A DNA stretch of 64,000 nt from Brassica napus. Its lineage: Eukaryota > Streptophyta > Magnoliopsida > Brassicales > Brassicaceae. This document shows positions 30,831 through 41,130 of this stretch, one piece after another. Below the pieces are notes generated by a model. That model had not been told where the DNA came from and searched no databases. It saw only the letters and a program-made list of their open reading frames with translations. The stretch spans positions 1-64,000 of the forward strand of contig NW_026014745.1 of the NCBI RefSeq assembly GCF_020379485.1, given 5' to 3'. Numbering within the stretch: the first letter of the stretch is position 1; the number at the start of each line of letters is the position of its first letter. Made by a program: the position numbers and the translations under genes.

Positions 30831-33800
30831 TCAGCTCCTTCTCTTCCCAAGATCAATGAGGCCCAACCTGATGTGAATGGACTCCATTGTCTTCTGTCTT
30901 GCAGCCTTGGTGAACACATCAGCCAACTGATCTTCACTCCTTGTGTAGCATGGCAAGATGACTCCTAGGATGATCATCTGCCTCACCTTGTGGCAATCAA
31001 CTTCAATGTGCTTGGTTCTCTCGTGGAACACCGAGTTGGAGGCAATGTGGATAGCTGCTTGGTTATCACAATGCATTGTCATTGGCGTGGCTTGATCAAT
31101 CTCCAAATGCTTCAAGATGCCTTTGATCCACACCAGCTCGTTGGTAAGCTTCAGCATAGCTCTATACTCAGCTTCTGCGCTTGAGCAAGAGACCACCTTC
31201 TGCTTCTTACTCTTCCATGTAACCAAGTTGCCTCCAATGAATGTGCAATAGCCTGTGGTTGATCTCCTGTCTGCTCTATCACCGGCCCAATCCGCATCAC
31301 AGTATCCAACCACTTCAGTGCTCCCATTGCAACCCATCCATACTCCTTGATCAGGTGAGCCATTGAGATACATCAGGATTCTCTCCACCATGCGCCAGTG
31401 ATGCTCCTTAGGCACTTGCATGTGTTGACTCACCTGATTCACAGCAAAACAAATATCAGGTCTAGTTATGGTAAGGTAAATCAATTTACCAACTAGTTTT
31501 CTATAGAGTTTAGGATCCTGATAAGGTTTGCTGTCTTCAATCTCCCCCTCTCGTGGGACTTTGTAGCCATCTTCCATAGGCATCCTTGCTGTCTTGCCTC
31601 CATAAGCACCTGCACCTTTCAAAAGATCAAGTGTATACTTCCTTTGGGACATGAATAAACCTTCCTTGGATCTACATATCTCAATTCCAAGAAAGTATTT
31701 CATTTCTCCCAAGTCTTTAATCTCAAACATGGATTTAAGGAACTCCTTGGTTGCTATGATACCTTCCTTATCACTTCCTGTGATAATGATATCATCAACA
31801 TACACAAGGAGTGCAATCATACCTGAGGGAGTAGTGAGTGTGAAGAGAGTGTGATCTAGTTCAGACTTCTTGAATCCTCGGCCATTAAGGGTAGTGCTAA
31901 GCTTGTTGTACCAAGCTCTTGGTGATTGCTTCAACCCATAGATAGCTTTCTTTAGTCTCAACACATTTCCTCTCTTCACTAAGTGTTCCAAGCCTGGAGG
32001 AGGATGCATATACACTTCATCCTCAAGTTCTCCTTGTAGAAATGCATTCTTCACATCCATTTGCCATAAGCCCCATCCAAGGTTCACAGCCAAGCTTAAT
32101 ACAATCCGGATTGTGTGTAGTTTAGCTACTGGTGCAAAGGTTTCAATGTAATCTTCTCCATAGGTTTGAGTGAAACCCCTTGCAACCAGTCTTGACTTCT
32201 TCCTCTCAACTGTTCCATCAGCCTTATACTTGATTGTGAAGATCCATCTACTAGTCACAGCCTTCTTCCCTTTTGGTAACTCACTCTCATACCATGTATC
32301 ATTCTTGATCATAGCTCCTGCCTCAGCTCCAACTGATTCCTTCCATTCTTTATCCATCATTGCCTCTTCATAGTTTCTTGGTATGTAGTTCTCATCCAAG
32401 TTTACCATAAAAGCACAATGTTCTTCAGGGTATTGAGCAAATGAACACACAGCCTGAGAAGGATGCTCCACAGCTTGGGCATTGTAGTACACTCGCGTGT
32501 TTACCCAAGAGGAAGGATCCTTTCTCAGCCTTGTGCTTCTTCTCAATACTGGTTGGTTCTGAACCTGCTCCTCTTGGACACTCGGTTCTGGTGCTTCCGC
32601 CTGAGCTTCTACTTCTCCTTGGCTTTGATCACCTTGATTGTGAGAGCCTGAAACACTCTCTTCTTCTTCTTCACTCAAGCCGGCTCCATCCTGACCATCT
32701 TCTTGAGTTTCAGATTCCCTGCCCCCCTCACGATCAAGGTGAGGTGACTGATTAGCTTCAACAGGGGCCGGAGAACTCTCATGTTGGTTCCTACTCCCCA
32801 CATTTGGATCCTGGTTCATCTTGATACCTAGACCTTCCAAAATCAGTCTTAAGGCGCCTGCCTTATCTGATGTTAGATCCTTTAGCTCCTCTTGATTCCT
32901 TTCTTCATAGTATCCTCTAGCTTCTATGAACTTCACATCTCTAGAGATTAGGACTCTTCTAGTATCTGAATCATAGCACTTGTATCCCTTTTGTGTTGTT
33001 GAATAGCCAATGAACATAGCCTTAGTGCTCCTTGCATCTAGCTTGTTTCTTAACTCTCCTGGTACCAACACAAAGCATAAGCATCCAAATACTCTCAAGT
33101 GATCCACTGATGGCTTGTGCTTGTTTAGAACTTCAAATGGTGCTTGATCCTTCAACACCTTTGTGGGAATCCTGTTGATCAAGTAACAAGCAGTAGCCAC
33201 AGCATCACTCCAAAACCTCTTTGGAACATTTGCTTGGAACATCATTGACCTAGCAACCTCCATCAAGTGTCGGTTCTTCCTCTCAGCTACCCCATTCTGT
33301 TGTGGAGTATAGGGACAGCTTGTTTGATGCAAGATCCCATGATGCTCTAGATGACTCTTGAACGCATAGCTTGTGTACTCACCTCCATTATCTGATCTAA
33401 AAATTTTAATCTTGGCATTATAATGGTTAGTCACATAAGCTTGAAAGTTCTTAAATGCATCTATCACTCTATCTTTTGATGGGATTAAAGTTAACCAGGT
33501 GTATTTGGATTTTTCATCAATGAATGTGACAAAGTATTTATGATTGTCTCTAGATATGCAAGGTGCAGTCCACACATCAGAATGAATAAGATCAAAGCAC
33601 TTATCATAAACACTAGTAGAGTTTGGAAACACATTTTTACAATGCTTGCCTAAAATGCAAGCTTCACAATCCTTATTCTCAAATAAAACACCTGGTAACA
33701 TCAAGTTTAAAGCCCTACCATGAGGATGTCCTAATCTAGCATGCCACAAAGCATTTTTATTTAAACTAGAAGCAGTAGTAAACGAGCAATTGTAATTGGA

Positions 33801-35384
33801 AACAGGATCAAGTTCTTCAAGCAAATACAACTCTCCTTTAGTGATTCCTTTTCCAATCAAGTGGCTGCTCTCAATATCCTGAAACTTTACATCATTAGGA
33901 CTAAATATAACATTGCAATTCAAATCAGTTGTGCATTTCTTAACAGATAGCAAGTTAGATGTAAATTCAGGCATGTAGAAAGCTCTAGTGTTCTTATCAA
34001 ACAACTTCAAATTTCCAATTCCTCTAATAGGGATCTTGTCCCCATTTGCAATCATAACATGTCCACTAGTTGGTTCTATATCCTTAATCAGATTTGTATC
34101 ACTAATCATGTGATGGGATGCACCAGAATCAACAATTAATGGCTTAGTTATACTGCTAGCATTATGACACAGGTTCAAAGGTGATCTAAATGCATTTAGT
34201 TCATGATTCATCCTAGCATTTCTAGCAAAGGTGTACTCATGTCTAGCATTTTCATTGCTTTTAACTCTATCCATCCTAGCAATATCAGCAACACAAGGAG
34301 ATGTTTCTATAATCTTAGCTATCATGGATGCACCAAAGGAGTACCCATGAGTGTTACCATTCTCCTTGAGCATTTTTATGAGAGCATCCATCTCGGATCT
34401 CCTGATGAAGTCTTGATCATTGCCACGGATGTTAGGAGCTCCTGAGTATGTCACCAGTGCCTTGCCATCACCCTCACGCCCCTCTCCTTCAGCTCCACGG
34501 CTAGATGATCCGGCTCCACTTGTTCCATCAGAAGCATGAGCTCTTGCCTCCTTTTCCTTCATGAACTTCGCTGGCTTCAGATGAGGATGTAGTATCCAGC
34601 ACTGGCTCTTCTTGTGTCCATGCTTCTTGCAGTGATCACAATTGCCATTGAACTTCCTATCCTCATACTTGCCGTGTGCTGCTTTGTTGGCTTGTGGTAT
34701 CTCCTCATGATCAGTTCGCGCAGCATTGGCTAGAGACAAGTCTCCTTTACCACCAAACAAGCCAATGGAGCCTTGCTCCTTTTGTATCTGAGCACACGCA
34801 TCCTCCAGGTCCGGAAGCTTCTCAGCCCTCAACATATGCTGAATCAACCCACTGTAGCTTGGATTCAATGTAAGCAACAACCCAAAGACCTTATCTTGCT
34901 CTCTCCTTTCATTTAGCAGCTCTGGATCAGTTGTGCTCGGCCTCAGCATCTCCAGCTCTGACCAGAGTGTCCGGAACCTCCCCAAATGCTTAGTGAACTC
35001 CATGTCCTCCTGAGTTAGATCATTCAAAGCTTTCTTCACTTCAAAGACCCGGCTGAGGTTAGAGGTGTTTCCATACACCTTCTTCAATGTTTCCCACAGC
35101 TCCTTGGCTGTCTCACAATAGCTGTAAGCATCTAGAATGGCTGGCTCCAACGAGCTATGAAGAGCAGACATCACCATCATGTCCTCTTGTTGCCACTTCT
35201 CAGCTTCAGCTTCCGAGACACTCTCCTTGTCTCCTCCTTGAGTAATGAGCTTTGGAGCCTCACCAGATGTGATGTGCTTCCATAAACCCTTACTTCCCAC
35301 AGCAGTCTTCACCATCCTAGACCATACTAGGTAGTTACTGCCCTTGAAAGTCACCGCAACCTTCATCTTGGAACCACTCTCCAT
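30831..35384 (-). CDS. M4 Gag-Pol polyprotein (1517 aa, intact)
   Basis: Minus-strand copia polyprotein. The ATG at 35384 (MESGSKMKVAVTFKG) is chosen because the frame upstream offers only a GTG at 35399 and P3 starts at the equivalent ATG. Gag (to about residue 400) has the copia core (NYLVWSRMVKTAVG, SYCETAKELWETLKKVYGN, RREQDKVFGLLLTL) and a zinc knuckle C249-X2-C-X4-H-X4-C262, which binds RNA in this family. Protease D419-S-G-A follows. Integrase has an HHCC finger and catalytic D603, D665, E701 (D-35-E). Then come an acidic linker, LRRSTRLRKDPSSWVNTRV, RT with YVDD at 1195-1198 and RNase H (YCDADW, SSAEAEYRA, CDNQAA). No stop or frameshift is seen, and length is normal for a copia polyprotein. 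Confidence 0.95.
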   Translation of the reverse strand: MESGSKMKVAVTFKGSNYLVWSRMVKTAVGSKGLWKHITSGEAPKLITQGGDKESVSEAEAEKWQQEDMMVMSALHSSLEPAILDAYSYCETAKELWETLKKVYGNTSNLSRVFEVKKALNDLTQEDMEFTKHLGRFRTLWSELEMLRPSTTDPELLNERREQDKVFGLLLTLNPSYSGLIQHMLRAEKLPDLEDACAQIQKEQGSIGLFGGKGDLSLANAARTDHEEIPQANKAAHGKYEDRKFNGNCDHCKKHGHKKSQCWILHPHLKPAKFMKEKEARAHASDGTSGAGSSSRGAEGEGREGDGKALVTYSGAPNIRGNDQDFIRRSEMDALIKMLKENGNTHGYSFGASMIAKIIETSPCVADIARMDRVKSNENARHEYTFARNARMNHELNAFRSPLNLCHNASSITKPLIVDSGASHHMISDTNLIKDIEPTSGHVMIANGDKIPIRGIGNLKLFDKNTRAFYMPEFTSNLLSVKKCTTDLNCNVIFSPNDVKFQDIESSHLIGKGITKGELYLLEELDPVSNYNCSFTTASSLNKNALWHARLGHPHGRALNLMLPGVLFENKDCEACILGKHCKNVFPNSTSVYDKCFDLIHSDVWTAPCISRDNHKYFVTFIDEKSKYTWLTLIPSKDRVIDAFKNFQAYVTNHYNAKIKIFRSDNGGEYTSYAFKSHLEHHGILHQTSCPYTPQQNGVAERKNRHLMEVARSMMFQANVPKRFWSDAVATACYLINRIPTKVLKDQAPFEVLNKHKPSVDHLRVFGCLCFVLVPGELRNKLDARSTKAMFIGYSTTQKGYKCYDSDTRRVLISRDVKFIEARGYYEERNQEELKDLTSDKAGALRLILEGLGIKMNQDPNVGSRNQHESSPAPVEANQSPHLDREGGRESETQEDGQDGAGLSEEEEESVSGSHNQGDQSQGEVEAQAEAPEPSVQEEQVQNQPVLRRSTRLRKDPSSWVNTRVYYNAQAVEHPSQAVCSFAQYPEEHCAFMVNLDENYIPRNYEEAMMDKEWKESVGAEAGAMIKNDTWYESELPKGKKAVTSRWIFTIKYKADGTVERKKSRLVARGFTQTYGEDYIETFAPVAKLHTIRIVLSLAVNLGWGLWQMDVKNAFLQGELEDEVYMHPPPGLEHLVKRGNVLRLKKAIYGLKQSPRAWYNKLSTTLNGRGFKKSELDHTLFTLTTPSGMIALLVYVDDIIITGSDKEGIIATKEFLKSMFEIKDLGEMKYFLGIEICRSKEGLFMSQRKYTLDLLKGAGAYGGKTARMPMEDGYKVPREGEIEDSKPYQDPKLYRKLVGKLIYLTITRPDICFAVNQVSQHMQVPKEHHWRMVERILMYLNGSPDQGVWMGCNGSTEVVGYCDADWAGDRADRRSTTGYCTFIGGNLVTWKSKKQKVVSCSSAEAEYRAMLKLTNELVWIKGILKHLEIDQATPMTMHCDNQAAIHIASNSVFHERTKHIEVDCHKVRQMIILGVILPCYTRSEDQLADVFTKAARQKTMESIHIRLGLIDLGKRRS

Positions 35385-35640
35385 CTTCAACAGTTTCACT
35401 TCAATAACTTGTAAAAGACTTGATCTTGAGACTTAGAACTACAACACCAGCTCAAACCCTTCCGTGCCTTGTCTTTACTCTTCAAAGAACCCTCAAAAAG
35501 CTAGATAAGACTTCCGGAATGAAGATGTAGCTCCCGGGATGCAGCTTCTTCCAAGAACACTCACACCACTCTCACTTGATCTCTCAAAGTTTCAAGTTTG
35601 AATCTTCAAGAGAAAAACGCCAAGAACTCAGATTGAAATC

Positions 35641-35658
35641 AACCTGGCTCTGATACCA
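35641..35658 (-). other. M4 primer binding site (initiator tRNA-Met)
   Basis: AACCTGGCTCTGATACCA in plus view, abutting the LTR. Confidence 0.94.
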
Positions 35659-36237
35659 TGAGAGTTTTGAGTAAAGTAAAAGATAATCTGAGTTTAGATA
35701 GGAATAGAGAAGAGATAGAGTAGATTTGAGAGATTAAGAGACTAATGGAGAATCATTGTGAAAAGTATATAGAGATTGATTTGTTTAGAACTGTCTAACT
35801 TTCATTAATGAGATTGAGATACAATATATAGTAAGTAGAAGACACTAGGGTTTCATTATACAAGCATGTGAGGTCAAAGCATAAGAGGAGCGCCCATTTG
35901 AAAGCGTCCAATGGGAGCATCCGCGTGTGTGAGGCATCTTTTGCTTTATGCCTTATCCTTCCAGTCCATGACAGTCTGTCACACGCTCCTTCTCCCTTCC
36001 TTATCCACTCTCAACGGTCTGATCACTTTGCCTAAGTGATCAAAGCTTCTTCCCATCATACAAAGTTACTCGGGTAACTTTGTTTCACCATGACTGAGTT
36101 ACCTCCTCCCTTTGTACGGCCTAGTACGGATGCTGTACGGCCTTGTACGAATGGCTCGTCCATGCTATGCCTTAACTCCCCAAGCTCAACTAGTTCCCAC
36201 AAGTCTTCCTTCCTTATATCCTCATCTCATCTCAACA
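35659..36237 (-). repeat. M4 5' LTR (579 bp)
   Basis: Matches the 3' LTR except for one missing base and about four substitutions. The same GTACGG cluster lies at 36113-36152. It ends CTCAACA before the TSD atgac. Confidence 0.93.
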
Positions 36238-36242
36238 ATGAC

Positions 36243-37754
36243 CCCAGGAGAACAGAGAAACAAGCTGGAGGCAAAGAGTACTAAGGCTATGTTCATTGGA
36301 TACTCTATCACTCAGAAGGGATACAAGTGCTATGATCCTGAAGCAAGGAGAGTGATGGTATCTAGAGAAGTGAAGTTTATTGAATCAAAAGGGTATTATG
36401 AAGAAAAGGAGTGGGAAAATCTGAAGGATTTGTCTCAAGCTCCATCTGATAGAGCAACAACACTGAGGGTGATGTTGGAGAAGCTAGGGATAGGGTTATC
36501 CTAGGATCAGGAATCTGGAAGAAGAGAGTCTTCCAATTCGACTAGTGAAGCTGAAAGAGCAACTCCTCTTGATCATGAGAGGGGGAATGGAACTGAATCT
36601 CATGAGCAAGTGCAAAATCAAGAAGATTCAGGCCAGCATAATCAAGAGGTGACACATGAAGTAGAGACTGGTGCTCAGTCTAGTGGAGATGGGCAAAGAG
36701 AGTCTACTGGCTCAGATGAGAGTGGAGAGTGGGAAGGAGATCCTAATGGTTCAAATGAGAGTGGTGCTCAGTCAAGTGAAGATGGGCAAGAGCCACAAGA
36801 AGAACAAGTTCAGGAGCTAAGGAGGAGCACAAGGGTGAAGAGAGATGCTTCCAACTGGGTAAACACGAGAGTGTACTACAATGCCCAGGCTGTGGAGCAT
36901 CCTTCTCAAGCCATGTGTTTCTTTGCAGAGTTTCCAGACGAGCATACAGCCTTCACAGTAAGCTTGGATGAGAGCTATATTCCAAGGACATATGAAGAAG
37001 CTATGGCTTTAAAGGAGTGGAGAGATTCAGTTGCTGATGAGTCCGGAGCCATGATTAAGAATGAAACATGGTATGAGAGTGAGCTGCCTAAAGGGAAGAA
37101 GGCAGTGACTAGTAAATGGGTGTTCACAATCAAGTTTCATCCTGATGGAAGAATAGAGAGGCGCAAGTCTAGGTTGGTGGCAAGAGGATTTACTCAGACA
37201 TATGGTGAGGACTATGTTGAGACCTTTGCTCCTGTGGCTAAACTTCATACTATCAGGATTGTATTATCTTTAGCTGTGAATCTTGAGTGGGATTTGTGGC
37301 AAATGGATGTGAAGAATGCATTCCTTCAAGGACAGTTAGAAGATGAAGTATACATGCATCCACCACCAGGTCTTGAACATCTAGTAAAGAAGGGTAATGT
37401 GTTGAGGTTGAGGAAAGCTATCTATGGTCTCAAGCAGTCTCCAAGGGCATGGTACAACAAGTTGAGTACTACACTGAATGGGAGAGGGTTCAGAAAGTCA
37501 GAATTGGATCACACTCTCTTTACCCTAACCACCTCATCTGGTATTGTGGTGTTGCTTGTGTATATGGATGATATCATCATCACAGGCAGTGATAAGGAAG
37601 GTATTAAGGCTACAAAGGAGTATCTCAAGGCAAGCTTTGAAATTAAAGACTTGGGGGAAATGAAGTATTTTCTTGGGATTGAGATATGCAGATCAAAGGA
37701 AGGATTGTTTATGTCCCAAAGGAAGTATGTGATTGATCTCTTGAAGGGAGCAGA
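36243..37754 (+). pseudogene. P4 integrase end, linker and RT, cut by P3
   Basis: Resumes the P4 polyprotein after M4: GEQRNKLEAKSTKAMFIGY, the acidic linker, LRRSTRVKRDASNWVNTRV and RT (FAPVAKLHTIR, MDVKNAFLQGQLEDEVY, VYMDDIIITGSD). Two changes stand out. A TAG at 36502-36504 replaces the CAG kept in P5. The RT box reads YMDD rather than the YVDD of its relatives. It ends at GAD where P3 is inserted (TSD gcaga, 37750-37754) and resumes at 60647. Confidence 0.9.
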
Positions 37755-38365
37755 TGTTGAGATGAGTTGAGTATGTTGAGATGAGATGAGGAATAAGAAG
37801 AGAAGAGATGATGGGTTGAGATAACTGAAGGGGAGGAAGCTTAGGAATGAATGGGAGTGTTTGGCTCTACCTAGGCCGTACAGGCCGTACGGCCGTACCA
37901 TCCGTATATGGGAGGATCGGCCAAACATCGACCATAAACTTACCCGGGTAACACGGTTAGGAAGAAGGAGTTACTCTAGTCTATTACCATCTGATCTATC
38001 CGTTGGAAAGGATAAGGGAAGAGCCTTGGACAGGCTGGCACAGCTGGAAAAGGTAAAGAAGCTTTTGGGACAGCTAAGAGATGCCAAAAGCGTGTGAGAC
38101 ACTTCATTGGATAGATTTGAATTAGGCTGTTGACTCCACATGCTTTCTCTTCTCTCTAGTTACGAAAACCCTACTTGTTCCTTCATATAAATATGTAACC
38201 TCACTCATGAATAAGATTAAGCAAGTTTTGAGACTCTCTCTTAGTCTTTAAATCTCAATGGTTCCATATTAGACTCCTAATCTCATTTCATACTCTAATC
38301 TTCTCTAAATCGTTTCTAGTCTTTCCAAAACACTCAGATTACTCTAAACATTACTAAAAATCATA
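37755..38365 (+). repeat. P3 5' LTR (611 bp)
   Basis: Starts TGTTGAGATGAGTTGAG and ends AAAATCATA at the PBS. A dense CCGTAC cluster (37876-37912) is followed by a TTACCCGGGTAA palindrome near 37940. TTGACTCCACATGC lies about 55 bp upstream of TATAAATA (38186). Confidence 0.94.
37876..37912. promoter_or_regulatory. CCGTAC cluster in the P3 5' LTR
   Basis: GGCCGTACAGGCCGTACGG followed by CCGTACCA and CCGTATA: three GTAC cores and one near-match in under 40 bp, in the U3. Confidence 0.5.
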
Positions 38366-38383
38366 TGGTATCAGAGCCAGGTT
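38366..38383 (+). other. P3 primer binding site (initiator tRNA-Met)
   Basis: TGGTATCAGAGCCAGGTT directly follows the 5' LTR. Confidence 0.93.
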
Positions 38384-38613
38384 AGTGAGAACCTGAGTTC
38401 GTGGTAGGCTCTTTGGAGATTCAAGATTGAAGCTTTGAAGAGTTTGGTTGGTGTTCTTGTGTTCTTGGGAGGTTCCGGGTATTGTCCGAGTTCAAAGACT
38501 AGTTTTTAGTGTGTTGCTGAAGCTGTGAGGTTGAAGACCGAGGCAGTGAGTGTTCTTACAAGTCTTTTAACTCAAGATCCAGTTTGTGAAGTCTAGAGAA
38601 GTCATCGTTCATC

Positions 38614-40365
38614 ATGGAGAGTGGTATGAACATGAACATGAAGGTAGCGGTTTGCTTCAAGGGAACCAACTACTTGGTGTGGTCTCGGATGGTGAGAACC
38701 ACGGTGGGAAGCAAAGGGCTTTGGAAGCACATCACGCCAGGAGAAGCTCCAAAGCTCATCACCCAAGGAGAAACTGAAGGAGAAGCCGCAAGCAAAGCGG
38801 AAGAGAAGTGGCATCAGGAGGACATGTTGGTGATGTCAGTGCTGCATGCTTCACTTGAGCCGGCGATTCTAGATGCATACAGTTACTGTGAATCAGCTAA
38901 AGAGCTGTGGGATACGTTGAAGAAGGTGTATGGGAATACATCAAACCTGAGCCGTGTGTTTGAGGTGAAGCAGGCTATAAACAACTTGGTACAAGAGGAT
39001 ATGGAGTTCACCAAGCATCTAGGGAGGTTCAGAACACTCTGGTCCGAGCTGGAGATGTTGAGGCCAAGCACTACAGATGCAGATGAGCTCAACAAAAGAA
39101 GAGAGCAAGACAAGGTCTTTGGGCTACTCCTCACCATGAATCCGGCGTACAATGGTCTTATCCAACACTTGCTTAGAGAGGACACACTACCTGATCTTGA
39201 AGAAGTGTGCGCAAGGATTCAGAAGGAACAAGGCTCTATTGGGTTGTTTGGAAAGAAAGGAGAGCTATCTCTCGTAAATCAAGCAACTCAAGAGGAGGGA
39301 GGGGAAGCTCCACAAGCACACAAGGCTGCGCATGGGAAGTATGATGAGAGGAGGTTCAATGGGAACTGTGATCACTGCAAGAAGCATGGCCACAAGAAGA
39401 GCCAATGCTGGATACTCCATCCCCATCTCAAGCCGGCAAAGTTTATGAAAGACAGAGAGGCAAGGGCTAATATCTCAGATGGAGCAAGCGCAAGTGGAGC
39501 AGGTACTAGCAAAGGGAAGGAGATAGATGGGCGTGAAGCAGGTGATGGGAGGTCTCTTGTTGCCTACACTGTAGCCCCAAGCAACCGTGGGAACTATGAT
39601 CAAGAGTATCTAAGGAAATCCGACCTGGATGCTCTCATTAAGCTCTTCAAGGAGCATGGTAACAGTTTTGGATATTCCTTCGGTGCTAGGGCTATAGGGA
39701 ATGATGAGAATCCAACTAGCATTGATAGGATGCATGAAAGTGTGATAGAGATAATAAACCAATCTAGAACGGACAGTTTTGCTAGGAATGATCATGCATT
39801 CAAACCATCTAGTATCCTTGCTCATATTGCTAGTTCACATACCATCAAGCCTTTAGTAGTTGATTCTGGTGCATCTCATCATATGATAAGCGACACTAGT
39901 TTGATTAAAAACATTGTACCAATGAATGGAAATGTGATGATAGCTAATGGAGATAAGATACCTATTAGAGGAATAGGAAGTCTTAAACTGTTTGATAAGG
40001 AAACTAAAGCCTTTTATATGCCTGAATTTACTTCAAACTTGTTATCTGTTAAGAAATGTGCTACTGATTTGCAATGCAATGTCATATTCAGTCCTAATGA
40101 TGTGAAGTTTCAGGATATTAAAAGCAGCAAGATGATTGGAAAGGGAGTTACTAAAGGAGAATTGTATTTACTTGAAGATCTTGCTCCTGTTTCTAGTTAT
40201 AGCTGCTCGTTTACTTCTGTTTCTGGTTCTAGTTTAAGTAAAAATGCATTGTGGCATGCTAGATTAGGACACCCTCATAATAAGGCTTTAAAACTGATGT
40301 TGCCAGGTGTTTCCTTTGAGAATAATGAGTGTGAAGCTTGCATTTTAGGCAAGCATTGTAAGACT
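38614..40365 (+). pseudogene. P3 gag, protease and integrase zinc finger, cut by P2
   Basis: Open from ATG 38614 (MESGMNMNMKVAVCFKG). It holds beta Gag with the copia core and the knuckle CDHCKKHGHKKSQC, the YLRKSDLDALIKLFKEHG segment, protease VVDSGASHHMISD and the integrase finger HARLGH...CEACILGKHCKT, where P2 is inserted with the TSD agact. The rest is at 46355-48886 and 59631-59890. Confidence 0.93.
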
Positions 40366-40919
40366 TGTTGAGAAGAGGAAGCCATTATGAGAAGGAAAGG
40401 TAGAGCTAAGCAAGTGATGGGAAAGAGTACGGACAGTACGGCCTAGGTACGGACAGTACGGCCTATGTACGGACAGGGGCTTGGCCGTACATCTAAGGAA
40501 ACATAAAGGGAGAAGGAGATGGGTGAGTAAAGCCTCTACAGCACACGGAGGGTCTCAAGACTGATCAGACCGTTTAGGGATAAGGGAAGGACGAGCCTTA
40601 TCCATCCAGGCCGTGGACAGGCTGTAAAGGCAAAGGCAAAGCGTGTGAGCCTTACCGTCCGTTCATTCAAAAGAAACGCTCCCTTTGGTCTTGACTACAC
40701 ATGCTTATGACTAGTGATGTTTTCCCTTAACTTGTAAACCCTAATGCCTCTTCTATAAATGATGTAACCTCATCTCATAATAAGATTAGACAGTTCTATC
40801 CTATCAATCTCTCTCTACACATTTCCATAATGATTCTCCATTAGTCACTAATCCTTTCTCTACTCAACCTAAATCATACTACTCTCTCATATACAACTCA
40901 GATTCTCTAAAACATTTCA
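40366..40919 (+). repeat. P2 5' LTR (554 bp)
   Basis: Starts TGTTGAGAAGAGGAAGCC and ends AAACATTTCA. Five GTACGG sites and one CCGTAC lie at 40427-40491 in a repeated pattern. TTGACTACACATGCTT at 40691-40706 precedes TATAAAT at 40754, the likely promoter. Confidence 0.94.
40427..40491. promoter_or_regulatory. GTACGG/CCGTAC cluster in the P2 5' LTR
   Basis: Six GTAC cores in 65 bp, arranged as a repeated GTACGGACAGTACGGCCTA-type unit in the distal U3. The same cluster is in all P2 and M5 LTRs. Confidence 0.5.
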
Positions 40920-40937
40920 TGGTATCAGAGCCAGGTT
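40920..40937 (+). other. P2 primer binding site (initiator tRNA-Met)
   Basis: TGGTATCAGAGCCAGGTT directly follows the LTR; the following bases are GCAAAGG as in M5. Confidence 0.93.
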
Positions 40938-41130
40938 GCAAAGGATCTGAGTTCTAGTTTGAAACGTTGAGAAACAAGTTTGAAGCTTTGAAGTCATCCG
41001 TGGAAGATCAAAGCTCAAAGGTGTTCATCTTTGTGTGTGTGGGTTCTAGACAAGTTCAGATCAGTTCTTACAAGACTCGTTGGATCAAGGTCTCATCTAT
41101 CTCAAGCTTTTAAAGTCAAGCTGTGTTAAG

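Larger units (their letters stand above)
30110..36237 (-). mobile_element. M4: intact beta-family copia retrotransposon
   Basis: A complete 6128-bp minus-strand element in P4 with the TSD atgac (30105-30109 and 36238-36242), 580/579-bp LTRs, PBS, PPT and one uninterrupted gag-pol frame. About four substitutions and one indel separate the LTRs by eye. It is a candidate autonomous element. Confidence 0.95.

Noticed and set aside
40427..40491. CRISPR-like or satellite array from repeated GTACGG units
   Set aside because: The units are short, irregular and confined to LTR U3 regions; there is no constant repeat-spacer structure and the context is eukaryotic.
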